The notes under the pieces are model-generated. The model saw only the letters and a list, made by a program, of their open reading frames with translations. It was not told the origin of the DNA and ran no database searches. A program made the translations under genes and the position numbers. This document shows, piece by piece, positions 24,381 to 32,868 of a stretch of 64,000 bases of DNA. Source of the DNA: CBDFNN01 sp965250215 (GTDB lineage: Bacteria > Bacteroidota > Rhodothermia > Rhodothermales > DATKEJ01). The stretch covers positions 4,464,001 through 4,528,000 of the forward strand of contig CBDFNN010000004.1 in the NCBI GenBank assembly GCA_965250215.1, given 5' to 3'. The first letter of the stretch is position 1, and each line of letters starts with the position of its first letter.

Positions 24381-25688
24381 TTGCGAAAAGCTCTTTTCAT
24401 ATTTCTGAAAGCCTATCTCCTGACGATAGTTTTAGTACTTCTTTTCATTTGGCTAAACACCACGTTTCAATCATTCCTAGGCCTTTTTGTTGATGTAATA
24501 ACTAGCAGAAAAGGGTTGATATTTTTCCACCTAGTGTTTCTCTTCGTCTACGTTCTGGTCCTGTTCGCACACTATTTCATGCGCGTCTATCGCACGAGAG
24601 GCTTTGCTGAGTTGACAAAGGCCGTCGCGCTGCGATTTGTGTTACCCATTGTTGCAACTACCCTCTTGATTGTGGGCCTCGTCAATATTAATTCCAAGGA
24701 AGTAGCGAGCTACGTATGGGATCATGCCGTTGAAAACAGCACCGGTCAGCCAAAAAACCTGTATGAAAAGGATGGCAAACATCGGGGTATGAGCACCTAT
24801 CGACTGACAAAAAGCAATGCAGCTACTATATCAGAATTGATTGAATCGAATATCGAATGGATTTCCATCTTTCCATATTTAGGTCAGACAGATATCCACT
24901 CGACGGAAATAAGAGGCGTTGAGCAAGTTGGCGTTTGGTCTTCAAGAGATTCTTCTTTGGTTCAAAGCATTGACCTAGCACATCGAAAGGGTCTGCGTGT
25001 CATGCTTAAGCCACACATTTGGCTAAGAGAGGGTTGGCGCTCAAATATAACATTTGATTCTCAGGAGAACTGGAATGCTTGGTTTGAAAACTATCGAGAC
25101 ATAATGCTTCACTATGCTATGTTGGCAAAGGCATCTAATACAGAATTACTATGCATAGGAACAGAACTACGCTCGTCACTAAAAAATAAAGCTCAGGATT
25201 GGATTGAACTGATTCAGGATATCAGGGAAATCTATTCTGGGAAATTGACCTATGCTGCAAATTGGGATGACGACCTAGAGCAAACTGACTTCTGGAGTGA
25301 GTTGGACTACATTGGAATTCAGGCCTACTATCCCTTGACCAAAGACAAGAAGCCCAGTTTGGAAACCATTCGTGATGGATGGCAAAAACACATCACCAAA
25401 CTTGAGCTTATTGCTCGAACCCATAACAAATCCATCCTATTTACTGAGGTTGGATATCGCAACGATCAATATGCGACTATTGAGCCCTGGAAGTGGGGAT
25501 CCATTCTAAACAGGCTCTACAAAAGGAAGTCGGACGAAACGCAGCGATTGGCTTATGAGGCATTATTCTTAGAAGTATGGGACCAGCCATGGTTTGCTGG
25601 ATTGTATGCCTGGGAATGGTCCAGTGGAGATTTTCCGATCCATTCAAAACCCTCGGAAAATGTAATTGCCAAGTGGTACGGCAGGTAA
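24381..25688 (+). CDS. Membrane-anchored GH113-like glycoside hydrolase
   Basis: The frame begins with TTG at 24381; a stop lies two codons upstream and the next Met is at residue 67, so TTG is the best start (435 residues). Three N-terminal membrane helices (about 7-27, 44-68, 84-103) anchor a C-terminal TIM barrel (about 135-435). The acid/base candidate is E262 in CIGTELRSS and the nucleophile candidate E356 in LFTEVGY, as in GH113 mannanases and related barrels. The barrel is probably outside the cytoplasm, acting on mannan or another polysaccharide. Confidence 0.75.
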   Translation: MRKALFIFLKAYLLTIVLVLLFIWLNTTFQSFLGLFVDVITSRKGLIFFHLVFLFVYVLVLFAHYFMRVYRTRGFAELTKAVALRFVLPIVATTLLIVGLVNINSKEVASYVWDHAVENSTGQPKNLYEKDGKHRGMSTYRLTKSNAATISELIESNIEWISIFPYLGQTDIHSTEIRGVEQVGVWSSRDSSLVQSIDLAHRKGLRVMLKPHIWLREGWRSNITFDSQENWNAWFENYRDIMLHYAMLAKASNTELLCIGTELRSSLKNKAQDWIELIQDIREIYSGKLTYAANWDDDLEQTDFWSELDYIGIQAYYPLTKDKKPSLETIRDGWQKHITKLELIARTHNKSILFTEVGYRNDQYATIEPWKWGSILNRLYKRKSDETQRLAYEALFLEVWDQPWFAGLYAWEWSSGDFPIHSKPSENVIAKWYGR

Positions 25689-25865
25689 TTTGCCTTTCGG
25701 TAAAGTTTTGGGTGATGAGTTATGGGTTATGTGTTCTATTCAAGACTAGATTTTTGAACTACTCATCACCAAAGACTCAAGACCCACAACGATCCAGTGT
25801 CCGTAAGGCCTCGACTATAGCGTTATTAAGGTATAACAGCTATTCATCCTCCAAACCAAAAAGTC
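25689..25865. repeat. Word spacer TGATGAGTTATGGGTTATG
   Basis: The spacer has GTGATGAGTTATGGGTTATGTG (25711-25732) and the complementary-looking ACTCATCACCAAAGACTCAAGACCCA (25759-25784). Similar words sit at 27250-27370. There is no gene. Confidence 0.45.
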
Positions 25866-26105
25866 ATGCCTAAAAGAATTTACGTCGGTAATCTCCCTGT
25901 AAAAATTGATCGAGATCAAATAGAAAGCGCCTTTTCCGGACGCGGTCCTATTAAAGTTGTCAAACATGCTCAGCAGAAAGGCAAAGCACTCTTAGAGGTT
26001 AGCGGAGATCCACAAAAGTTTGTTGATCATTTTGATGGGAAATCAGTCGGGAATACCGTTGTATCTGTGACTATTCATCACGCGGAACAGGATGTCCTTA
26101 TTTGA
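25866..26105 (+). CDS. Small RRM RNA-binding protein
   Basis: A 79-residue single RRM domain. RNP2 is RIYVGNLP at residues 4-11; RNP1 is poorly conserved (KGKALLEVSG), lacking the usual aromatic pair. Such small RRM proteins in Bacteroidota and cyanobacteria bind RNA, some in cold response. No TM or signal peptide is present. With RNP1 degraded, binding may rest on RNP2 alone, or the domain may be a protein adaptor. Confidence 0.8.
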   Translation: MPKRIYVGNLPVKIDRDQIESAFSGRGPIKVVKHAQQKGKALLEVSGDPQKFVDHFDGKSVGNTVVSVTIHHAEQDVLI

Positions 26106-26171
26106 GGGTATAGATTCACGCCGATCCAGCGGATCGTCTGTTGAAATGACTTTGCATAGACAGTGTAGATC

Positions 26172-27362
26172 TCACACCCGGCCTTCGGCGGGCCGGTTGA
26201 GATGACTTGCCAATAGGCTATGAAAGTGGTGGACGCCTTTTTCCATCGTAGGTGAAAAGCGGCCGGCCTCGTAGAACCTGGACTTCAGCCCCTTGTGAAC
26301 TCCCTCCACAACAAACTCGTCCTCCCTCTCAACTTTGTCTAATATTGATCCTGCACCAGAAGCCAGTTTCGACTGGTCATAGACATAAGAAATGAATGAC
26401 ACTTTTGTCTTATCCATCGAGATAGGTCGAACAATATTGATCGACAGACCCCAGGGGTAGAAATTGAACATCATGTTCGGGAAGGCCCAGTAATAATAGG
26501 CGGCAACATGCCGACCAAAATCTGGGTGACCTTGGGGTAAATCGAAAACCTCCTCTCCCCCTGACGAATAGCCTATCTGGAGATTGCAGTGATCGTAGAT
26601 CTCCGTCGTGTAATCGCCATAGTCTAGGACATCGTTCAGATCGCTGTGAACAAATGGGATATGGAATCCTTCGAGGTAATTGTCGCAGTAGAGCGCCCAA
26701 TGACAATTGATCAAATAGTCCTTTCCGTGACTCGTGTCAAGCTTGAATTCATTCAAAGGAAGGAATCCGACTCGCTCCTTCATTTTATCAATGACGCTAG
26801 AAAAATCGAAGGATGGATCTGGAGAGACAAAAAGATGCTGGCCCCACTCTCTGAGCTGAAATTCGTGCAGGTCATCACAGGGTCTCGGAAAATCTTCTGC
26901 CTCTTCAAACTGTGGCATCTTTCTGAACTTCCCGTCGAGCCCGAAGCGTCGCCCATGATACATGCAAATCATGTTCCTCTGCTTGGCTGGATTTTGTACA
27001 ACCAGATTTCCTCTATGTGTACATACGTTTGTAAAGCATCGAACCTTACTGTCCGAATCTCTACTCAAGACCATCGGCTCCGTCAGATAATTGTCCAGCA
27101 TTACGAAGGGATGTACCGACTCGTCCAGCGCGACCAAATCCTTATCGCCAATCCATTGCCACGACTTAAGAAAGACCTTCTCCTTAATGGCCTCGAAGAC
27201 GGCTTCATCCTTATAGAAAGAGGCCGGAAGGGTTGAGGCCTTAGTGATATCTGGGTCGATTTGAAATTGGTTATGCGTGATGAGTGATGGGTATTGGGTT
27301 GAAGAAATATTATTACGTGCTAGCAAAGGTAAGAATTGAGAGAAAATAAACTCATCACCCAT
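26172..27362 (-). CDS. Rieske non-heme iron ring-hydroxylating oxygenase, alpha subunit
   Basis: The Rieske cluster ligands are C114xH116 and C133xxH136 in the 396-residue frame. The mononuclear iron site has H234 and H239 in GFHIPFVH. The end (EDEFVVEGVHKGL, HHFHSLLA) matches choline/carnitine-type monooxygenases. It should hydroxylate or demethylate a small substrate using a separate reductase, which is not nearby. The first 30 or so residues are encoded by CATCACTCATCAC-type repeat words. The family start should fall near residue 35 (FQIDPDITKA), where no ATG, GTG or TTG exists, so the start is unresolved. Confidence 0.87.
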   Translation of the reverse strand: MGDEFIFSQFLPLLARNNISSTQYPSLITHNQFQIDPDITKASTLPASFYKDEAVFEAIKEKVFLKSWQWIGDKDLVALDESVHPFVMLDNYLTEPMVLSRDSDSKVRCFTNVCTHRGNLVVQNPAKQRNMICMYHGRRFGLDGKFRKMPQFEEAEDFPRPCDDLHEFQLREWGQHLFVSPDPSFDFSSVIDKMKERVGFLPLNEFKLDTSHGKDYLINCHWALYCDNYLEGFHIPFVHSDLNDVLDYGDYTTEIYDHCNLQIGYSSGGEEVFDLPQGHPDFGRHVAAYYYWAFPNMMFNFYPWGLSINIVRPISMDKTKVSFISYVYDQSKLASGAGSILDKVEREDEFVVEGVHKGLKSRFYEAGRFSPTMEKGVHHFHSLLASHLNRPAEGRV

Positions 27363-27375
27363 AACACATCACCGA
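27250..27375. repeat. ACTCATCAC/TGATGAGT words covering the oxygenase 5' end
   Basis: GCGTGATGAGTGATGGGTATTGGG (27275-27298) and ACTCATCACCCATAACACATCACCGATCACTC (27350-27381) flank the start of the Rieske gene. The first lies inside its open frame. Confidence 0.5.
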
Positions 27376-27436
27376 TCACTCTTTCTCATTATCCAATAAA
27401 TACGAAGGCCGGCAGCATTTGAACATTATGGTATAT

Positions 27437-28699
27437 TTACAAATTTAATTCCGCGAGCTTGTCTTCTATCGATTCCAATCGGTCATCTCTTTGTGTCCTA
27501 GCTAATTCAATGGCAGTTTCATAAGCTGCCACGGCGTCTTGCGTCTTCCCGGATGTAACACGCGCAAGCGCAAGACCTTCGTAGATACTTATCGAGTTTG
27601 GATGAAAGGCATTAACACTTTCGTAGATCTCAAGGGCTTCATCAGCTCTACCGTTTTTCAGATACCATTCTGCGAAGCCTAGAACAAGACCAAGATTTAG
27701 ATTTTCGTAGTTGCTATTCAAAGCCGGCATTAATTCCTCAAACAAGGCGAAATCATCGGCTCTTTGGGCCGCCAAGATCAAGGAAAAGGCATTTGGAACA
27801 TGAGGAGATCCTCCATAGCTATTTGCACGCTCTGTATAATGTTGCCGTAGAAAACCGATACCTCCCTGCCCTTTGAGACTTTCAGTGTTCGGGAAAGAAA
27901 GTTCTTCTGCTTTGTAGTCCGCATAAACCGTCATTAGGCCCGTACGCCACAACCTATAAACAGATATTCCAATTCCGTCTTGTATGTCCGGTTGAAGCAT
28001 CTTGAATTCCCAATTCAAGTTTTTGGGAGCAACATTTGTCAATAGAGAATCCAAATCTTGGGCTGCTTCCCTAACCGATCGTTCATTATCCAAAACACCG
28101 AAGTAGAGAGATTTACTAATTGTTGGCTGATCTATGGCCATTTGTTCAAGGGCCCAAAGCTCTATTGTGCTCACGTCATAGCCCTGCAAATATGGACTGG
28201 CAGGAATGTAGTTTTTGAATAAATGAGGCCGATTGGCTAGGGCATGGAAAATAAATCCAGAAGTATAATGCCACCCCATAATCGTTCTGTCCTCATGCGT
28301 CCTAAACTTGCCTTCGACAAAAGGAAAAAGAATCTCCTCCATAAAATCCAGAAACAAATCAGCTTGCTTGGTCCCAAAAGCGAAATAAGCATTCGATTCA
28401 TTCGAGACACCCACAATGATCGCAGCGGGCATATCGCCAAACTCCACGATTCGCTGAAAGCCTCCAACGGCAAATTTGAAATAAAAGTCACCGTGCAAGA
28501 CATAGACTACGGGATAGCGATCATTTGATGTGTCGTAGTCGTCCGGTAGCGAGACTTGGACATCCCATTGTCCACTTATTGTAATCGGTTCAAAATGATA
28601 GGTCTTGCCGATCACAACATCTTCTCCTTCTAGTTCTTGGGCAATGCCCGTCTGCACTAAAGCAGCCAGCAAGAGAAGGCCCAGTCCTATTTTTTTCAT
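27437..28699 (-). CDS. Secreted esterase-D-like protein with TPR tail, catalytic serine missing
   Basis: A 420-residue exported protein (signal peptide KKIGLGLLLLAALVQTGIA). Residues about 30-290 are an alpha/beta fold of the esterase-D (PF00756) type, with RYPVVYVLHGD and a C-terminal TPR stretch (about 335-410). The nucleophile elbow, normally GHSxGG, here reads MGWHYTSG (141-148), so the serine position is His. This suggests a pseudo-esterase used for binding, or a recently decayed enzyme. It is followed by a repeat spacer and preceded by a propeller remnant. Confidence 0.78.
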   Translation of the reverse strand: MKKIGLGLLLLAALVQTGIAQELEGEDVVIGKTYHFEPITISGQWDVQVSLPDDYDTSNDRYPVVYVLHGDFYFKFAVGGFQRIVEFGDMPAAIIVGVSNESNAYFAFGTKQADLFLDFMEEILFPFVEGKFRTHEDRTIMGWHYTSGFIFHALANRPHLFKNYIPASPYLQGYDVSTIELWALEQMAIDQPTISKSLYFGVLDNERSVREAAQDLDSLLTNVAPKNLNWEFKMLQPDIQDGIGISVYRLWRTGLMTVYADYKAEELSFPNTESLKGQGGIGFLRQHYTERANSYGGSPHVPNAFSLILAAQRADDFALFEELMPALNSNYENLNLGLVLGFAEWYLKNGRADEALEIYESVNAFHPNSISIYEGLALARVTSGKTQDAVAAYETAIELARTQRDDRLESIEDKLAELNL

Positions 28700-28761
28700 A
28701 ATCTAAATAATGAAGTTTTTGACATAACGAAGCTTCTTTCGGAATGACTCCAGCTTCCAAA

Positions 28762-29030
28762 TTAGATTTTGGCTGGTGCCGCCCCGGATTTTTTTCCGAC
28801 GAGGGACCACATCCCATCTACTAAATCATAAAAGTATACGCTACCAGCATCTCGTCGGCGTAATCGTTCCGAGATGCACCAACAGCCAAGAGATTCCCAT
28901 CAGAGGATAGGGACACCGAAGTACCGGATACGTCACCCGCCGCTTCCCCTTCTATATCTGCACCTACCTGAGTCCATGTTCCTCCTACAAAACCGTAAAT
29001 GTGAACATGACCAGCTCTACCCCCAGAGCC
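28762..29030 (-). pseudogene. Remnant of an FG-GAP-like beta-propeller protein with frameshift
   Basis: One frame gives GRAGHVHIYG, GTWTQVGADIEGEA and GTSVSLSSDGNLLAVGAS, typical of secreted propeller repeat proteins. Near 28852 the match jumps frame, continuing as DAGSVYFYDLVDGMWSLVG until TAA at 28764-28762. Only about 1.5 repeats survive. The upstream edge is a GGCTACTGGCTGCTGGCTGCTTGCT word string (29067-29091), so the remaining gene was lost to that border. Confidence 0.75.
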
Positions 29031-29054
29031 GTCAACTTTCAGCACCTCATTGAG

Positions 29055-29100
29055 ACTTAGGGGACAGCAAGCAGCCAGTAGCCAGCAATAATTCTCCGTC
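29055..29100 (-). repeat. GGCTGCTGGCTGCTTGC words at remnant border
   Basis: Read on the minus strand, GCTGGCTACTGGCTGCTGGCTGCTTGCTG precedes the propeller remnant. Related text is found at 61215-61245 and 62612-62665. Confidence 0.5.
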
Positions 29101-29171
29101 AATCCACAGATATCGCGTCGGCCTTATCCATTTTCGCACTATTCTAGCTCATCACCAATTGACAATTTAAC

Positions 29172-29894
29172 GTGGCATTCTATACACCACAGGCTGGAAG
29201 TCAAATTCCTCAAAAAGGAGGCTCAGCCCGCAGATTCTTTGGACGAAATTTCCTCAGGTTATGGGGATGGAAAATCGAAGGCCAATTGCCGAACGTTCCA
29301 AAGCTTGTTCACATCGTCGGACCTCACACATCGAATTGGGACTTCCCAGTAGGCGTTTTCGCCCGCATGGCCATGGGTCTCGATATGAAGTTCATGGCCA
29401 AGGAAGCTTTGTTTACCGGAGTCACGGGCGTCATCATGCGACGCATGGGAGGAATACCTGTAAGCCTACAAAGGGGACTTGGTGAAACCGATAGAATGGC
29501 TGAGGTCATTAAAAGTAGCGAGAAGTACATCCTCACTATCACTCCTGAAGGATCACGCTTTATTCGGACGACCTGGAGAACGGGCTTCTATTTTATCGCG
29601 CACAAATCTGACATACCCATCCTTCCAGTATTCTTCGATTTCAAAAATAAAATTGTCGGCTACGGGCCTCACTTTGAAGCCAGTGGCGACTTCAATACCG
29701 ACATGAAAATCGTGAACGATTTCTATAGCGGAATAAACGCCAAAATCCCACACAAATTTAGACTCCACCAAACCATACATCCAATCACCAATCCGGATCT
29801 TCCTGATCTACTTCCCGATTTTTCAAGAGAGGACTGGGAGCCGAACGAGGAGAATGCTACTGGGATGATAGCGGAAGAGGCAGAATCCAGATAG
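29172..29894 (+). CDS. 1-acyl-sn-glycerol-3-phosphate acyltransferase-like (LPLAT family)
   Basis: A 240-residue LPLAT protein starting at GTG 29172. The catalytic HxxxxD box is H52-D57 in PHTSNWD. The second block is GGIPVSLQRG, and the third is TPEGSR with following basic residues. It should transfer acyl chains to a lysophospholipid or related acceptor at the inner membrane. It lacks clear membrane helices, as in the short branch. No operon partner is seen. Confidence 0.85.
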   Translation: MAFYTPQAGSQIPQKGGSARRFFGRNFLRLWGWKIEGQLPNVPKLVHIVGPHTSNWDFPVGVFARMAMGLDMKFMAKEALFTGVTGVIMRRMGGIPVSLQRGLGETDRMAEVIKSSEKYILTITPEGSRFIRTTWRTGFYFIAHKSDIPILPVFFDFKNKIVGYGPHFEASGDFNTDMKIVNDFYSGINAKIPHKFRLHQTIHPITNPDLPDLLPDFSREDWEPNEENATGMIAEEAESR

Positions 29895-30106
29895 GCTCGG
29901 TGTTGCGTGCTCCGAAACTGGTGGCGGGTTGCGGTTTGCGGAAAGAGCTTTAGCCTGTGGCCAATACAGAAGCGGAGTTCAATTTCTGAAGGCTGACGAC
30001 TGAATTCTGAAGACTGAAAGCTGATTCCTGACGACTGCTTTCCGAAACCCGAGGCAATACGACACCGTATCTGACGTTATAAACGTGAAGTATGAAACTC
30101 GTAACT
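29895..30106. repeat. Long word spacer upstream of HtrA gene
   Basis: It contains GGTGTTGCGTGC, GGCGGGTTGCGGTTTGCGG, then GAAGGCTGACGACTGAATTCTGAAGACTGAAAGCTGATTCCTGACGACTG (29991-30038) and GAAACTCGTAAC (30092-30103). No gene is recognised. The promoter for the protease should be inside but is not identified. Confidence 0.5.
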
Positions 30107-31330
30107 ATGACGATCAGATATGTACTTGGACTGAGCTTGTTGATAAGCTTGGGATGCCAATCTCCCGCCAATTCTCAACAGGCCAGCAATCAAGAAGTAG
30201 ATTCGCCAGGAATTCAGAACATCTCGGACCGAGCCCAAACGAGGGATCGCGACTTGGCTCTTGCACAAATTGCCAATAGTCGATCAACAGCTATCACTCA
30301 GGCCGTTAATCACGTTTCCCCAGCCGTCGTAAGTGTCACCTTGACCGGAACAGAGCGCGTCGCCTACCGAGACAATTTTATGGATATCTGGTCTCAGTTC
30401 ATGGGCCAGCGTCCTAGGACTCAATATGCCGATCGTCAGGTAAATAGCCTTGGTTCCGGATTCCTAATTTCCAACGACGGCTATATCGTGACAAACGATC
30501 ACGTGATTGGACCGAAAAGACGTCAAGGTGTGGTTGATTCCGACATAGAAATAATTGTCTCCTTTTCTGACGGCAGTAAACTGAATGCTGAATTGGTCGG
30601 ATCTGACCCCGTGAGCGACATCGCACTCTTGAAGGTTAGCTCCGAGGAAATTCTTGACTACATAAATTTCGATACCTCCGAGAGCGTTCTCGTTGGCGAA
30701 TGGGCCATAGCACTGGGCAGTCCTTACGGACTATTCCAAGCTTCTGAGCCAACCGTTACCGTGGGAGTTGTCAGTGGATATGGTAGAGATTTCGATCCAC
30801 AAGATGGCCGGCTCTATCGTGATATGATCCAGACAGATGCGGCTATTAATCCAGGAAATTCTGGCGGACCTTTGGTAAATGCCATCGGCGATGTCATCGG
30901 CGTAAACTCTTTTATCTATTCCAGAGCGGGCGGATCTGACGGAGTGGGCTTTGCTGTCCCGGCTTACACCGTTACGGAGATCGTTACGGAGCTAAAGGAG
31001 AATGGATTTATCGACCGAGCGCAGGCCAGCGATCTCGGAATTCAAGCGCGAGATCTTTCCACAATTAGAAATAGACGAGTCTTCGATCGCCTGAAGCTGA
31101 CTGACACCCGAGGAATTATTGTCACAGAAGTTAGAGAGGATACTCCTGCAGAAAGGTCAGGTATCGAACTCTATGACGTCATTCGAGCGGTTGGCGATCA
31201 AGAGATTAGATCCGGAGCAGACTATCAGACATTTCTATCGGAATTCCGACACGGCGAGACGGTACCTCTCACCGTGATTCGAGAAGGAGAAGAGAGGATT
31301 ATTGAAGTCGCTATTGACAATACGCCTTAG
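30107..31330 (+). CDS. HtrA/DegP-like serine protease lipoprotein with PDZ domain
   Basis: ATG 30107 is preferred over 30092 because the first five codons are repeat-word DNA. The signal MTIRYVLGLSLLISLGC has a lipobox Cys, so it is membrane-anchored in the periplasm. The trypsin-like triad is H137 in TNDHVIG, D176 in SDIALLKV and S257 in NPGNSGGPL (numbering from 30092). A single PDZ domain covers about 310-410 (GIIVTEV, GIELYDVIRAVG). It should be a quality-control protease or chaperone for misfolded envelope proteins. It stands alone. Confidence 0.92.
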   Translation: MTIRYVLGLSLLISLGCQSPANSQQASNQEVDSPGIQNISDRAQTRDRDLALAQIANSRSTAITQAVNHVSPAVVSVTLTGTERVAYRDNFMDIWSQFMGQRPRTQYADRQVNSLGSGFLISNDGYIVTNDHVIGPKRRQGVVDSDIEIIVSFSDGSKLNAELVGSDPVSDIALLKVSSEEILDYINFDTSESVLVGEWAIALGSPYGLFQASEPTVTVGVVSGYGRDFDPQDGRLYRDMIQTDAAINPGNSGGPLVNAIGDVIGVNSFIYSRAGGSDGVGFAVPAYTVTEIVTELKENGFIDRAQASDLGIQARDLSTIRNRRVFDRLKLTDTRGIIVTEVREDTPAERSGIELYDVIRAVGDQEIRSGADYQTFLSEFRHGETVPLTVIREGEERIIEVAIDNTP

Positions 31331-31435
31331 ATTGCCCGTCCAAGCGATTTTCCAATAAGCCTATCAAATTTTACGTGCTCTCCAGCTTTCGAAATTTTTT
31401 ACTGCTCAACACCCCTACTCTAGACTCCTCGACCT

Positions 31436-31556
31436 CCCCTGTGCCCCTGTTCTCCCGTGCCCCTATTCCCCCGAGCCCCCGTGCCCCTGAGCTCCTCAGC
31501 CCCCGTGCCCCTGAGCCCCCGAGCTCCCGAGCCCCCGTGCCCCTGAGCCCCTTTCT
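31436..31556 (+). repeat. C-rich GTGCCCCT word array
   Basis: GTGCCCCT occurs five times (31441, 31457, 31481, 31505, 31537), separated by GAGCCCCC and GAGCTCC variants; the spacing is irregular. The final copy supplies the probable GTG start of the lipoprotein gene. Confidence 0.8.
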
Positions 31557-32589
31557 TCTCCTCCTTCTTTTTACCCAAGCCTGTCTCCCAGGCAGCCCCT
31601 CTGAACCGAAAGCACTATTCCCAGCCGACTCTCTTTCCAGAAGCATCGCCGAATCCTTACCGGTTGAGGGCATGGAGCTTCTATGGGAAAAAACTCGAGA
31701 ATCTGATGCATTTGGTCATCTTAGTGCAGTTCGATTTACAGAGTCTAAAATATTCCTCAGCGATCTAGAAAATGGAAGGGTTCTGAGCTACAATTTGGAT
31801 GGCGATCTGGAAGACTTCGAACTGGATCAACCGCTGAGTTTTCCTTATCTCCTACAGGCAAAATCAGATAGTCTTGTAATCTTCAATGCTGGAAATCCAT
31901 CCATAGACTGGTACATAAAAGGCGAGCATTCACGGACAACGAGCCTACCTGCATTCGGCGAGGGCAAGTCACTCACCTACTTCCCTTCCGTGTACCGAGA
32001 TAAGATCTTCCTCAAAACCCAGCCAGAGAAAGGGCAATCGGAGTTATATCAACTCGACCAGGTCAGCGGAGAGATCGAAGACAGTACGATGCTAGCTGGA
32101 CCCTCTTGGATTCATAAGGGCTTTCTCAGATCAAATGATAGCGAGCTCCTTAGCATCTCCTCCTACTATCCCAACATTTATTTGGCCGGAACTGGATTGA
32201 GCCAGGACTCACTCAGACTTCAAGGCTTTGACACTCCCATGCTGGCGCGAATGAGAAACAAAGCGATTGGCGAAGGTGATGAAGCACCTTTGATAATTTC
32301 CTCAGCGGTGCTCAAGGATTCTCTCTTCTTCGTCACCAACCTAAGACCCGGTTGGGCTCGGGTGGATGTCTATGACAGGAAGGGTCTTCTCCAAAACATT
32401 CTTGAAGAGGAGTTACCTCCTGCCCCTACAGACTATAACACTCTTGATATAGACGTTATGAGAGATGGTGACGACTATTTGATAGCTCTGATAGCTGTCA
32501 AGCAAGTCCACAAGACTATCTCTATAGAGTATCACGCCAAGCTCAGTCTTTTTCGCTGGAATAGAAGAATGCTTGCTAATTCCAAATAA
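31537..32589 (+). CDS. Lipoprotein, predicted six-bladed-propeller-like, unknown role
   Basis: The open frame extends to 31375, but the first 54 codons are only the C-rich array. GTG 31537 gives MPLSPFLLLLLFTQAC, a compact lipoprotein signal, and a 350-residue product. The mature part has repeating beta-strand blocks (SAVRFTESKIFLSDLENGRV, FPSVYRDKIFLKTQ, SSAVLKDSLFFVTNL) as in Bacteroidota six-bladed propeller lipoproteins. No catalytic motif is recognised. The notable point is that the start codon and first signal-peptide residues are made of repeat sequence. Confidence 0.7.
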   Translation: MPLSPFLLLLLFTQACLPGSPSEPKALFPADSLSRSIAESLPVEGMELLWEKTRESDAFGHLSAVRFTESKIFLSDLENGRVLSYNLDGDLEDFELDQPLSFPYLLQAKSDSLVIFNAGNPSIDWYIKGEHSRTTSLPAFGEGKSLTYFPSVYRDKIFLKTQPEKGQSELYQLDQVSGEIEDSTMLAGPSWIHKGFLRSNDSELLSISSYYPNIYLAGTGLSQDSLRLQGFDTPMLARMRNKAIGEGDEAPLIISSAVLKDSLFFVTNLRPGWARVDVYDRKGLLQNILEEELPPAPTDYNTLDIDVMRDGDDYLIALIAVKQVHKTISIEYHAKLSLFRWNRRMLANSK

Positions 32590-32868
32590 TTGTAGAGACC
32601 AGAGAAGGTGAGATTTTTTCTCTTGGACCATAATATTTGGGATTCTGCCAAGGTGAGGCCGCTCGAAAAAGACGTCGGTGCTGCTGCGAGGCACTTGTCT
32701 TCATTTGGAGGAAACTTGGACACAAGAGAGAATCCTAACCAACATGGAATATTGCCCGAGCTACTAGCGCTGACACACTACTCGCAACCCGCAACCCGAA
32801 ACTTATTACCCAACTTTGTCTTGGCTCTAATGTCTATTTTCAAATCCATCTAATACCCATTTCGCTGC
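32590..32868. other. Intergenic, no gene recognised
   Basis: An 81-codon frame (32608-32853) has no recognisable family or composition and ends in CTCGCAACCCGCAACCCGAAAC words (32783-32803). I see no RNA gene here. Confidence 0.45.

Noticed and set aside
26172..26196. Hairpin CCGGCC-TTCG-GCGGGCCGG as terminator
   Set aside because: It lies inside the coding end of the oxygenase and no U tract follows.
32608..32853. 81-codon frame after the lipoprotein
   Set aside because: It has no family match and its end is made of repeat words.
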